Notes: generated by a model from the sequence alone, not told the origin. Shown: positions 44,593-54,698, counted from the first letter of the stretch. The stretch: DNA of 64,000 nt from Pseudo-nitzschia pungens (GCA_037355855.1 CM074768.1:372001-436000); one strand, 5' to 3'. A program made the numbers and translations.

Positions 44593-46875
44593 TTATTGGG
44601 GGGGCGGGTGACGTGGAGCTGATCCTGACAACAAATCGTTCAGCATACCCATCTTGTCACGGCCCATCGTAGCAGACTCTCCACTAGGGGAAGCATTGAG
44701 CAATTGGTTCAACATGTCCATCTTCTCACGGCCCATCGTAGCTATTTCTTGGGAAGCCTTGGCACTCAACAGCTGGTTCAACATTGCCATCTTCTCACGG
44801 CCCATAGTTGCAGACTCACCATTTGGAGACGCGTTCAGGAGTTGGCTGAGCATAGCCATCTTTTCACGGCCCATTGTTGCAATTTCCTTCGATGGCGCTG
44901 CACTTAGAAGTTGGTTCAACATTGCCATCTTTTCCCTACCCATAGTAGCTACTTCTCCACTTGGAGAAGCATTGAGCAATTGGTTCAACATGTCCATCTT
45001 CTCACGGCCCATCGTAGCAACTTCCTGGGACGCCTTGGCACTCAACAACTGGTTCAACATTTCCATCTTCTCACGGCCCATAGTTGCAGACTCACCATTT
45101 GGAGACGCGTTCAGGAGTTGGCTGAGCATAGCCATCTTTTCACGGCCCATTGTTGCAATTTCCTTCGATGGCGCTGCACTTAGAAGTTGGTTCAACATTG
45201 CCATCTTTTCCCTACCCATAGTAGCTACTTCTCCACTTGGAGAAGCATTGAGCAATTGGTTCAACATGTCCATCTTCTCACGGCCCATCGTAGCAACTTC
45301 CTGGGACGCCTTGGCACTCAACAACTGGTTCAACATTTCCATCTTCTCACGGCCCATAGTTGCAGACTCACCATTTGGAGACGCGTTCAGGAGTTGGCTG
45401 AGCATAGCCATCTTTTCACGGCCCATAGTTGCAATTTCCTTCGATGGCGCTGCACTTAGAAGTTGGTTCAACATTGCCATCTTGTCCCGACCCATGGTGG
45501 CGTATTCTTCAGAGGGCTTGGAGTTCAAAAGCTGGTTCAACATATCCATCTTGTCCCGACCCATGGTGGCGACTTCACCACTGGGGGATGCATTCAAAAG
45601 CTGATTCAACATCTCCATCTTCTCACGGCCCATGGTGGCAGGTTCGCCATTAGGAGAAGCATTCAAAAGCTGGTTCAACATCTCCATCTTCTCACGGCCC
45701 ATGGTAGCGACTTCACCACTGGGGGATGCATTCAAAAGCTGATTCAACATCTCCATCTTCTCACGGCCCATGGTAGCGACTTCACCACTGGGGGATGCAT
45801 TCAAAAGCTGGTTCAACATCTCCATCTTCTCACGGCCCATGGTGGCGACTTCACCACTGGGGGATGCATTCAAAAGCTGATTCAACATCTCCATCTTCTC
45901 ACGGCCCATTGTGGCAGATTCACCATTAGGAGAAGCATTCAAAAGCTGGTTCAACATCTCCATCTTCTCACGGCCCATTGTGGCAGATTCGCCATTAGGA
46001 GAAGCATTCAAAAGCTGGTTCAACATCTCCATCTTCTCACGGCCCATGGTAGCGACTTCACCACTGGGGGATGCATTCAAAAGCTGGTTCAACATCTCCA
46101 TCTTCTCACGGCCCATGGTAGCAACTTCCCCACTGGGGGATGCATTCAAAAGCTGGTTCAACATCTCCATCTTCTCACGGCCCATGGTCGCGGATTCACC
46201 ACTGGGGGATGCATTCAAAAGCTGGCTGAGCATTTGCATTTTCTCTCGTCCCATGGTTGCAACTTCCTGGGAAGCCCTCGCACTCAACAATTGGTTCAAC
46301 ATGCCCATCTTCTCTCGCCCCATGGTAGCCACTTCCCCACTCGGTGAGGCATTCAAGAGTGTACTGAGCATTTGCATTTTCTCGCGGCCCATGGTTGCAA
46401 TTTCCTGGGACGGCTGAGCACTCAAGAGTTGGTTGAGCATTTCCATCTTTTCACGGCTCATTGCGGTACCAGAACTTCCGCTGGTCGTGAAAACGCCGGG
46501 CTTCAATGGTGCCGTTCCACCTTTTCGGTTGCCTTGGTGAGAATAACCGTATCCAACGGGGATACGTGGTGGTGGTTGTACATATTGATTGTACGACGGT
46601 TGCTCGTACGTCGGTTGCTCGTACGTTTGTTCCTCGTAAGACTCCGACGTGTCGTAAACGTCGACCTCGGTGTTTTCATATTCCTGTGCCGGCACCACTT
46701 CGGCGTCCCAAGCGGCGGGTGCAGGTTCGGGTGCAGGAGGTTGATACGAAGGCGGCGCTTGTTGAAAATTCTGTCCTCCGGCTGAGAGATTATTCAAGTA
46801 ATTGTTATGCAGCGCGGAGGTCGACACCACCGAAGCTGCAAATGCAGCAAAGGCAATCTTGTTTACTTTCATCAT
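44593..46875 (-). CDS. Secreted protein of 27 tandem 23-residue MGREKM repeats
   Basis: 760 residues, intronless. Start ATG at 46875 (a second at 46872) opens a signal peptide (MKVNKIAFAAFAASVVSTSA). A Pro/Tyr/Glu/Gln-rich region of about 110 residues follows (EQTYEQPTYEQPSYNQY). The rest is 27 copies of a 23-residue unit, consensus ATMGREKMEMLNQLLNASPSGEV, ending in a short PPPQ tail. The unit predicts an amphipathic helix (KMxMLNQLL) and a turn (NASPSGE). NAS gives an N-glycosylation sequon in many units. Variation between units is concentrated in the turn. No known repeat family fits. An extracellular or cell-wall/mucilage structural role is possible, but that is inference only. Confidence 0.8.
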   Translation of the reverse strand: MMKVNKIAFAAFAASVVSTSALHNNYLNNLSAGGQNFQQAPPSYQPPAPEPAPAAWDAEVVPAQEYENTEVDVYDTSESYEEQTYEQPTYEQPSYNQYVQPPPRIPVGYGYSHQGNRKGGTAPLKPGVFTTSGSSGTAMSREKMEMLNQLLSAQPSQEIATMGREKMQMLSTLLNASPSGEVATMGREKMGMLNQLLSARASQEVATMGREKMQMLSQLLNASPSGESATMGREKMEMLNQLLNASPSGEVATMGREKMEMLNQLLNASPSGEVATMGREKMEMLNQLLNASPNGESATMGREKMEMLNQLLNASPNGESATMGREKMEMLNQLLNASPSGEVATMGREKMEMLNQLLNASPSGEVATMGREKMEMLNQLLNASPSGEVATMGREKMEMLNQLLNASPNGEPATMGREKMEMLNQLLNASPSGEVATMGRDKMDMLNQLLNSKPSEEYATMGRDKMAMLNQLLSAAPSKEIATMGREKMAMLSQLLNASPNGESATMGREKMEMLNQLLSAKASQEVATMGREKMDMLNQLLNASPSGEVATMGREKMAMLNQLLSAAPSKEIATMGREKMAMLSQLLNASPNGESATMGREKMEMLNQLLSAKASQEVATMGREKMDMLNQLLNASPSGEVATMGREKMAMLNQLLSAAPSKEIATMGREKMAMLSQLLNASPNGESATMGREKMAMLNQLLSAKASQEIATMGREKMDMLNQLLNASPSGESATMGRDKMGMLNDLLSGSAPRHPPPQ
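44600..46464 (-). repeat. 69-bp tandem repeat array with 276-bp higher-order repeat
   Basis: Units are 69 bases and all in frame. At 44911-45186 and 45187-45462 four units form a 276-base higher-order unit. The two copies differ at about one base, and a third, more diverged copy precedes them. The central units (about 45550-46200) are near identical singles. Confidence 0.92.
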
Positions 46876-48167
46876 GGTGGCGGTGCCTTCTTTCTACAAC
46901 CAGGTGAAGAAGTCTGCTTGAAGATCGGTCTACCTATATTGAATTAATCGAAGCTCGCTCTGTACCGCAATCACTGAACAATGCTGTTGGCACCGGTGTG
47001 AGAGGAAGTTCGATCGAGGTGTGTAATTTGTACCAGTAGTTCCGGTACTGGTGGGTAGGTGGATGCAAGTGTCTTTTTAGACGGGCGGGCTAGGTATTTT
47101 CTGCGATTTCATAGGCAAATAGATGAAGATGTTGGTTCCGTCTCGTACGTCATCCACTTGCTACCGGTTAAGGTTACCCAATTATCCAACTGATATCACG
47201 TGGAGATCTAAAATTTTCAATGTTCTTGTACAATGATCGCGCCAAAAAATCACGTGGAGTGAAAGTATCTCTCAGGGAAAAGGGCCCGGAGCCAGCGCAC
47301 CAATGAAAAACATGAGTCTGGGATGATCGTGACTGAATGAGCAATAGACGTGCCCAATAGTTATTGGTAGTTGGAAAGATACTAAGATGATAGTACTTCT
47401 ACAAAAAGTTCTGTACGGTTAGTCAAGTGCCACTGATCTTAAAAGAAGACTTCAGGCGAAGTAATTGAGATGCATATCCTGCTGTTATGATTACTACTAC
47501 TAGTAATAAAAGTAGCGTATTCAACCTTTACAACCTCAATGATTTGTAATTGTTAGTGTGTTGTAATGATTCTGTTTAGTTCTAGTATCATCTCATTCAT
47601 AGTATATCAAAAAGGATAAACTGGTGGTGGCAGCATCTATTCTGTTTCTGTTGGGTTGATAGGAGACACCTTACCGAGAAGGCCTGTTCACACTTTATTT
47701 TTGATGAGAGTGGTGCAACCCAGTCAATTCTCACTGCTGGTGGCTTTTTTATGGGAGCAAGAAATTTGTCATGCTTAGCCAATGACAAAAATATCTGTAT
47801 GGAACAACTTAAGTTTGACGAACCAACAGTGAAGAGAATGGGTGATTTCTAAATCAGAACATCAGAGCATGCTAATTTCCTATGCTGGTCCATCAAGTGT
47901 CAGATTCTTACCTTTAACTTCTTCTTTGTTCTCTAATGCAGATAGTGCAATTTGTTATCATTGGTTGAGGTAACAAGGCAATTGATGGGTAAAATCTGAT
48001 GTAGATGGGTAAAGTAGTATGGTATTTTTTTGATGCTGCTCACAAGAACACAGATCTTTTTCTTTGTATCACAGCAATATTAAATTTGCTTTTAGTCGCT
48101 GCTTTTCATAGATGGAGGAGGTAGACCAAGCAATTTCAGCACTCTGAACTTGACAAAAAATGATGAA
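46876..48167. other. Spacer left of the LTR element
   Basis: No supported gene. A GGTTAAGGTTACCC motif lies at 47160. A frame at 47597-47788 (minus) is not recognisable. Confidence 0.5.
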
Positions 48168-48172
48168 CTACA
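48168..48172 (+). repeat. Left target-site duplication CTACA
   Basis: CTACA immediately before the 5' LTR, repeated at 52305-52309 immediately after the 3' LTR. Confidence 0.85.
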
Positions 48173-48598
48173 TATTAAATTGTAACCGTGACACGATCCA
48201 CTCCATATGCGCACCATGCGCAAAATAGTTTTCTACAGGGTTTCCAGTACTGCTTATAAACAAGCAGCAAACACAACAAGACAGCAACATCGATTCCCCG
48301 ACAAGATTGCTGTCATCACTTCTTTAGTTTAACTCTGATTTGAATACCTTGATACCTACATCCTGCTCCCTGAGCAACTCCCTGTAGAACTACAAATCTA
48401 GGATCTAACTGACTGTGCCAAGTGGTAGTTAGAATAGATCCGGCCAACTGTCTTCCCCTTTGGTCGTAGTGGTGAATCCGAGACTATCGACAGAACAGAC
48501 CGGCACCTCAACCGGTTTGCATGCCCTTGCCATTACAACCAGCAATATCTCCAAGCTTGCTCCTTATTCCCTGAGCTAAATTCAGCTACATTTTAACA
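48173..48598 (+). repeat. 5' LTR
   Basis: 426 bases. Nearly identical to 51880-52304; I found one single-base indel (TT versus T near 48254). Contains a possible TATA-like TTATAAA at 48254-48260. Confidence 0.9.
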
Positions 48599-48606
48599 GA
48601 TTAACA

Positions 48607-48631
48607 GTCGCAAGCTTATTTTAAGCTTGCA
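48607..48631 (+). other. Hairpin just inside the 5' LTR
   Basis: GCAAGCTTA-TTT-TAAGCTTGC, a perfect nine-base stem with a three-base loop, nine bases into the internal region where a primer-binding or packaging signal would be expected. No match to the common initiator-Met primer site is seen. Confidence 0.6.
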
Positions 48632-49014
48632 AAGCTGGAGATCCACAAGCAACACGGAAATAACAAGGAACAACGACGACGACGACGAAAGACGGAATCG
48701 ACGCTGATTACAGTTTTAATCCTATACTGGAACACCAAGCCCACTGTCGCAAGGCCGTTCCAGGTATTACTAATCTCCTTGTTATTTCGGATACAACGGT
48801 ACAAACGGCGAACTGACGGAGAAAGAATTTTTCCGAAATCCTTCTACTGCTGCTGCACCTATTTCTCCAGTCACGACGAGACGCAAGTACAACATATAAC
48901 CTACCACTGATAGATCTGTATTCCCCGAATACAGCTGTATCCACTTCCTGTATCCACCAGGCAAATATACCACTGTTCCTTTGCCCTGATACACCTTTCT
49001 CGGATTTATCCACA

Positions 49015-49255
49015 CCACAGCACGAACGTTGTTTTCGAATGACAACAACGGCGTTTTTCGAACGACAACAACGGCGTTTTTCGAACAACAACAATTCAAC
49101 GCTCAGCAACTGCTGTTTTAACGGTGTTTTCGAACGACAACGGCGCTTTCGAACAACAACGGTGTTTTAAAGGTGTCTTTCAAGCGACAACGGTGCTTTT
49201 CGAACAACAACGGCGTTTCGAACAACAACGGCGCTTTCGAACGACACACAACGCT
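49015..49255 (+). repeat. Degenerate tandem repeats CGAACrACAACGGyGnTTT in element leader
   Basis: At least eight copies of a unit built from CGAACAACAACGGCG or CGAACGACAACGG plus a T-run lie just upstream of gag. The flanking segments 48890-48990 and 49255-49345 are also related to each other (ATATAACCT...CGAATACAGCTG...TCTGTATC). Confidence 0.75.
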
Positions 49256-49375
49256 CAGCAATATATAACCTCCACTGAGTTCTCGAATACAGCTGCAATA
49301 ACATCTGTATCTTCCCCCGGCATATAAACTCCCTGTTTCTGGATCTTATCCCTTCGAATTTCAGACAATTCCTTT

Positions 49376-51502
49376 ATGCCTCGTCGACGCACCCGACAAA
49401 GCGCTCCCTTTCCCCCATCCTACCAAGATCAATACAGAGACCTCCGGTCTATTATCACTGCATCCCATTCTCTTTTTGATCGCCCAATGGCCTCTGACGA
49501 ATCCGCCAACATGTCCGCTGAGCCTGCCGCAGACACTGCAATCGCTGATGCCCCCACCCACAACACCCCAACTGAAACCACACCTGATGATACCGCCGCC
49601 AGCCCACTCCCAAGGGCTGCCAGCAACCTTACCACACACTTCGATCATCATTGTGCTCGTGCCCTTGCCGCACTGTTTGACGTCAGTGATCCGCAATCCT
49701 TACTCTGTAATGCTCTCATTGCTTCTGGTATTACCACATGGCGAAAATTCATTCGATTGACTGCGCCCATTGTCAACCAACTCCAGTACCGTGATACTCG
49801 CAACAACTACTTTGACCTTCCCCCTTTCACCTCTATCCAACTGCTTCAATTTGTTAAATTCCGTGACCACCTCAATGCCTCGAAACAACCTTATCGTGAT
49901 GTCACTCTTTACACGGCTGACGCATTTGATGCTTTTGTTGACAATCTCGATGATGGTACTATCATGTGTCCTCCACGGTCATCTGTTCCTTCCCCCAGCT
50001 CCGTTTCCCCTTCCACTCTCAGGACCTCTAAAAGCGAAGACCAAATCAAGTTTGAACAATGGAGCAAACGATCCCATGACGTCACTGTTTTCAATGTTTA
50101 TAAAAATGACGCCCGTTTTGAAACCTGGGTCACTGGATTTCGTGCCCAGCTGGCTGAATATGATATTGATGTCGACACCTTCCTTGACCCTGACTGGGAC
50201 CATTCCAATCTTACCCCATTTGGAAAGAAATTGTTCGACAAGCAATGCAAATTCTTTTGGGTCCTCTTACTTCGGGTCTTCCGCTCTGACCTTTCCTACA
50301 CCTGTGTCCAGAGTCACACCAGCACATGCGATGGCAGAGCTGCCTACTTTGAGTTCCTCAACCTCCGAGAATCCACACACACTCATGAATTTGATGTGGC
50401 TGGACAATCACAGCTCCTTCAACGCCTCAACCTCGCCGACTGGAAGGACTCCACTGTCCGTTTCCTTACTAAATGGTTTGAAATCTACGACAATCTCTGC
50501 CAGATGACTGCTCCTGCTCTCCCAATGAAATATCACATGCTTCGTTCCACTCTTCTCCATGCTGTTGCTTCTGATGCTAGCCTCAGTGACCAATTTTCTA
50601 AGATTCCGATGCCTTCTGCACATGCCTCTGATTCCGTTGAAGTTAAACACATTCTTCAACTCAAGACCACGCTACTTGCCGAAGCCACTCGATTGGATGC
50701 ACGTGCTGTTCTCACATTACCCAAATCAAGAGCTGATATGAACTTCCAGGCCAATTTTCACAGTGCCTTCCCTTATCTTGACTCCTCTGCATTCACCGAT
50801 GACTTTGTCAATGACGTTCACACCTACGCTGCATTCCGTGCTAGTTCCACATCTGATAGCTCTGTTGACCCTTTGGCCTTGTCCCATCGGCTTCCCCATG
50901 CCATATGGTCTACCTTGAGCCCTGTTGCTAAGCAACTCTGGACTCAATTTCCATTTGCTGACCGCCAAACGCTTGTTCTCAACCTGAACCCCAACAAATT
51001 TCATGAGCCTCAACCCAGTCCCACGCCTGGTTCTGGCCAACCTGTTGGACGTCAAGCATACTTCCATTCCACCCATGCTTCCCCTGAACAAACTAGTCCT
51101 GATCCCTTTTCCAGTGCTCCTCCTGATGACTTGTCACCTGATCCTGGTACGGACGCCTCCGATGCTCTGGTTACCCAATGGATTGCCCGGCAGCACGGTT
51201 CCCAACCCACCGGCTCATACCAACAACTTGCCAAGCAGGGCTCTCTCTATACACACCCAACACGTTCTTCCACCATCGGGAAATCACCTTCCAAATCCAA
51301 GCTTCCCCTCGCCTCTTCCATGTCACCTGGCCATCCAGCTCGGCTCCTTGCTGACAACCCCAAGGCCCCTACCAAACTCGTTGCCCGCATGGCTGATGGC
51401 TCTCAATCTGTTGTTGCCCACTTCGATGATCCTATCGCTGGCCAGTCTGTTACTCATCTTCTCCAAACCCACACCAGTCCTCACAACTGGTCACTCTGCT
51501 AA
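49376..51502 (+). CDS. Gag-like protein of the LTR element
   Basis: 708 residues from ATG 49376, with an uninterrupted frame. The Pro/Ala/Thr-rich start is followed by a helical region (residues about 90-470) with stretches such as WRKFIRLTAPIVNQL, FGKKLFDKQCKFFWVLLLRVF, WFEIYDNLCQMTAPALPMKYHMLRSTLLH and LKTTLLAEATRLDARA. These have the character of Copia-type Gag capsids. The C-terminal third is Pro/Ser/Gln-rich. I see no CCHC zinc knuckle and no protease motif after it. It would form the particle and bind RNA. The intact frame suits a recently active element. Confidence 0.75.
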   Translation: MPRRRTRQSAPFPPSYQDQYRDLRSIITASHSLFDRPMASDESANMSAEPAADTAIADAPTHNTPTETTPDDTAASPLPRAASNLTTHFDHHCARALAALFDVSDPQSLLCNALIASGITTWRKFIRLTAPIVNQLQYRDTRNNYFDLPPFTSIQLLQFVKFRDHLNASKQPYRDVTLYTADAFDAFVDNLDDGTIMCPPRSSVPSPSSVSPSTLRTSKSEDQIKFEQWSKRSHDVTVFNVYKNDARFETWVTGFRAQLAEYDIDVDTFLDPDWDHSNLTPFGKKLFDKQCKFFWVLLLRVFRSDLSYTCVQSHTSTCDGRAAYFEFLNLRESTHTHEFDVAGQSQLLQRLNLADWKDSTVRFLTKWFEIYDNLCQMTAPALPMKYHMLRSTLLHAVASDASLSDQFSKIPMPSAHASDSVEVKHILQLKTTLLAEATRLDARAVLTLPKSRADMNFQANFHSAFPYLDSSAFTDDFVNDVHTYAAFRASSTSDSSVDPLALSHRLPHAIWSTLSPVAKQLWTQFPFADRQTLVLNLNPNKFHEPQPSPTPGSGQPVGRQAYFHSTHASPEQTSPDPFSSAPPDDLSPDPGTDASDALVTQWIARQHGSQPTGSYQQLAKQGSLYTHPTRSSTIGKSPSKSKLPLASSMSPGHPARLLADNPKAPTKLVARMADGSQSVVAHFDDPIAGQSVTHLLQTHTSPHNWSLC

Positions 51503-51879
51503 CGTGCTTCCATTTCTGTCTCCTTCTTGTCCTCTGCCTCATTCCCTTTCGTCATCTGGGGCGTTCTCTTCAGAGATGCCATTGGCAATATGCAGAGTCC
51601 CAACAACATCCGCTCATACAGATCCCACACCAAACATGGGGCGCATCTTCCAGCTGATATCGCCCAACAACAGGGCGCATCTTCAGGCTCTGTGCCATCA
51701 CTCATCCACATGGGGCGCATCTCACCTGCGCTATTGCCCATCCCTTTACTCAACGTGGGGCGCAACCTATGCGCTATTGCCCATACTTGCTTTCATTTAT
51801 TTCCGTCTGTGTCACAGCTCCAACATGTCCATGACAACGAAGAAAGATTCTCTTGCTTCCCTGATCATAGATGGGGCGT
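51503..51879 (+). other. Region between gag and 3' LTR with TGGGGCG repeats
   Basis: Six copies of (T/A)GGGGCG or AGGGCG occur at 51557, 51637, 51672, 51711, 51756 and 51873, most followed by CATCT or by CTATTGCCCAT a few bases on. The last (GATGGGGCG) directly abuts the 3' LTR, the place of the polypurine tract that primes plus-strand DNA. Confidence 0.65.
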
Positions 51880-52304
51880 ATTAAATTGTAACCGTGACAC
51901 GATCCACTCCATATGCGCACCATGCGCAAAATAGTTTTCTACAGGGTTTCCAGTACTGCTTATAAACAAGCAGCAAACACAACAAGACAGCAACATCGAT
52001 TCCCCGACAAGATTGCTGTCATCACTTCTTTAGTTTAACTCTGATTTGAATACCTTGATACCTACATCCTGCTCCCTGAGCAACTCCCTGTAGAACTACA
52101 AATCTAGGATCTAACTGACTGTGCCAAGTGGTAGTTAGAATAGATCCGGCCAACTGTCTTCCCCTTTGGTCGTAGTGGTGAATCCGAGACTATCGACAGA
52201 ACAGACCGGCACCTCAACCGGTTTGCATGCCCTTGCCATTACAACCAGCAATATCTCCAAGCTTGCTCCTTATTCCCTGAGCTAAATTCAGCTACATTTT
52301 AACA
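51880..52304 (+). repeat. 3' LTR
   Basis: 425 bases, near-identical partner of the 5' LTR. Confidence 0.9.
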
Positions 52305-52309
52305 CTACA
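52305..52309 (+). repeat. Right target-site duplication CTACA
   Basis: Second copy of the five-base duplication. Confidence 0.85.
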
Positions 52310-53566
52310 AAGAACACTATGTAGATCCGTTCGAAAGGAAAGAAAAAAATAACAATATGTCATTGAAGGCACTCGTTCTATTTCGAGAAGAACCAGATGA
52401 AGCAACAGAAAAGTGTTACTACTAAGAAGTTCACTTGAACAAATTCAACAAGAGTTCCATTTCCTTTGGATTGTTTGAAACCCATTCATGAACGTGGTAA
52501 TCAAAATAATTTTGTCGCGATATTCATATTACTACTAGTATGCGAAGTTCTGTTCTGTTCATGAGGTGATTTCTGCAGATGGCATCGGAACACGACATAG
52601 CTTTGCTTTTGTTGCATGCTTTTTTTTCTTCCACGGATAGCTTTTCTGGTGTCGACAGAGTCGATGAACTGCCGCAAATCCACTTCCGTTGCAATGTCAC
52701 GACCCCCTGACCATCGCGAGATGTTTTGGCCCCACCAATGGCTCCTCCGACGCTTTGCTCTTCTTTGATCCGCTGTCTCGCCAGAGCCACGCGGACCCCG
52801 TCCCGTGGATTTTTGCAAGACGCGCTGTTTCTCATTTTTCCGGAATTCCGGTTCGAACACAACAACGGATCCAAATCATATTCACAATTTGCAACCGTTC
52901 TCGAACGATGCTTCTTCTTGGTGGACAGCACTACTAGGTCTCAGACTGTGCATTGGTTTCACCGTCGTTTCGGTCATGTCCCGATTTTTCACCCGCTCAA
53001 TCCCCTTCTCCGCCCTGTTTGCCGGCGTCACACTCCGGATACGAATCTCAATCGAATCCAACAGAACGCCGGAGCTGTCCGGGTTTTGCAGCGTTCCATC
53101 ATCGTTCGTTTTCGTGATCACTGTTGCAGCTCCGTGAGGGTTGGCAAGATAGTCTCGGGAACGACACACCAGAGCGGTTCGGAATGGCACTGTGCGCGAT
53201 GCGGTGCCAACTCGCCTTCCGACTCGAGAGCCCGAGACGAGCCGATGAAACGCTTCGCCTTGTACCAAAAGACCCACCAATCGGATCTCACTACGCGGCG
53301 CAAGAAGAGAGTGTGCAGCAATCCGCCAAAACAAAAGAATTCGACGGTGATTCCAATGCTCTATCTAGTTTACAACCTATATTCTTGTGTGAATCTTTAT
53401 CTTCTATGCGTGGTCCAACACGGGACCGGTGGCTCGATACCGAAACGTTGCGGTTGGCAGAACGGGTCGGTACACGAGCACCGTTTACCCGTCCCTGCCG
53501 TGGCGCATCGCGTCGACACCAAACCGGTCCTCCGTGCGTCTGGGATTCGGTTGTCTCACTTCCGCT
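52310..53566. other. Unresolved stretch with overlapping frames on both strands
   Basis: Frames of 110-280 codons run on the plus strand (open 52738-53586) and on the minus strand (52524-52931 and 52882-53334). None has a recognisable domain. Codon preferences do not settle the strand. The minus-strand frames could be parts of a decayed or multi-exon gene upstream of the Ser-rich gene, but I could not find splice sites with consistent phase. Confidence 0.4.
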
Positions 53567-54698
53567 TTACCAGCAGGGAGCAATGACCTTGTTGACCGGT
53601 AGCTCGATGGACGAAGGAAAGTACTCGCAGCCTCTGACGTCCACAACAGAGTCCATGTCCGACTCGGAATACCGCCTCCGGTGCTTCCGGGATCTCCGCC
53701 TCGAGGAATTTCCCGTGCTCATCGCGTCTTCCCGCTGTTTCTTCGATTTCCGAATCTTGGGAAAGATTCTAGCGTCCACCAGATTGTCCAGGCACAAAAG
53801 GCCGCAGGCAATCGGGAGGCTGAGGATCGCTCCCAGTGTCGAAAGGATGTCGCAGCCCTGGGATCCGTTGGAATAAAACGGTAGCAGCAACGAGTCGTTC
53901 TCCTCGTCATTCTTTCCGTTCTCCTCGGTCTCATCGACGGTCCAATCGTCGGGGGCCCGCGGAATAGGTTCGTACGATTCCGTGCTGCTGCAACTAGACG
54001 AGGATCCGGAAGAAGAAGACGAAGACGATACGTATCCCCCGTCCGAGCCTCCCCTGGTGTGGTGGGCCCTGTGGGAGTGGTGCGTCTTTTCCCGGAGGGG
54101 CGCCGACGAGAACATCTTGCGGCGGCGATAATGTTTGGGAGACGGCGAGTGCAGCGTGTTCTGCTCCTCGTCGATGCGGACGGACTTGGTGTGCCTTGTT
54201 CTTGTCGTCGTTCTCGGATTGGCATTCGTTCTGGCATTCCAATTCTTTCTGTTCGTCCTCAAGGGAGAACTGCGGGGAGAAGCGGCCGAGGCGTGCGTGA
54301 ATTGAATGGTGTGTGGTTCCACCTCGGTGGTCGTTAGAGTTTCCAGCATGTCCGGGGTCAGCATGTTCATGGTGCGGCGGGCCGAGGCATCGGTTGTCGT
54401 CTTCTTGACTGGATCGGTCTTGGCTGGGTCCGTCTCGACTCGCTCTCGGGGCGAGGCATCGGTAGTTGCAGTTGTAGTCTTAGCTGGGTCCGTCTCGGGC
54501 TCGCTTTGGCGGAGACGGAGTCTCGGGCAGAGTCTCGAGATCGATGGATTCCGTGACCATTTCGCTATGGTCGTCGCAGTCTTCCTCGTCGTGACTGGAG
54601 AAGCGGCAACTCGTGATCAACCTCAACTTTTCGCGGATTCGGGAGTGGTCACCGTCTTCTTTCTCGCTAGAGAAATAGTGAAACCGGAGCTGTGTCAT
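53567..54698 (-). CDS. Ser-rich protein with one hydrophobic segment, one apparent frameshift
   Basis: The start ATG at 54698 (MTQLRFHYFSS) opens a frame that closes after about 72 codons. Removing one base at the GGG of 54496-54498 joins it to the downstream frame, which reads ETDPAKT repeats and then the 267-codon frame from 54370 to 53567. The repeated ETDPAKT wording on both sides of the first in-frame Met supports one gene. The product is Arg/Ser-rich with a poly-Ser stretch and one membrane-like segment (ILSTLGAILSLPIACGLLCL). It ends in a basic tail with RRRSRKHRRR. I do not recognise it. A CAATA/CAAGT repeat lies about 30 bases upstream of the start. Confidence 0.5.

Larger units (their letters stand above)
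48173..52304 (+). mobile_element. Non-autonomous LTR retrotransposon (gag only)
   Basis: Two direct long terminal repeats of 426 and 425 bases bracket 3.3 kb of internal sequence, and a CTACA duplication flanks the whole. The LTR ends are TATTAAAT and TTTTAACA, so the usual TG...CA is TA...CA here, with an imperfect inverted repeat. The only substantial open frame encodes a Gag-like protein. No protease, integrase, reverse transcriptase or RNase H frame is present, so mobility would depend on an autonomous relative. This fits the TR-GAG class. The close identity of the LTRs indicates recent insertion. Relation to diatom Copia elements is inferred from the Gag composition only. Confidence 0.88.

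Noticed and set aside
44654..46417. Long plus-strand frames across the repeat array
   Set aside because: They are antisense readings of the 69-bp repeat. The minus strand has the signal peptide and an uninterrupted 760-codon frame.
44600..46464. CRISPR-like regular array
   Set aside because: The unit is coding, has no spacers, and encodes a continuous 23-residue protein repeat in a eukaryote.
48173..52304. Hidden protease, integrase or reverse transcriptase in the LTR element
   Set aside because: I looked in all frames between the LTRs. Only the gag-like frame is long, and no catalytic motifs of Pol proteins appear.
48181..52304. LTR starting at TGTAACC to obtain canonical TG...CA ends
   Set aside because: The eight bases before TGTAACC are also shared by both copies, and only the earlier boundary leaves matching CTACA duplications at both sides.
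52738..53586. 282-codon plus-strand frame next to the LTR element
   Set aside because: No domain, odd composition, and it overlaps both opposing frames and the end of the Ser-rich gene. Kept only as an unresolved stretch.
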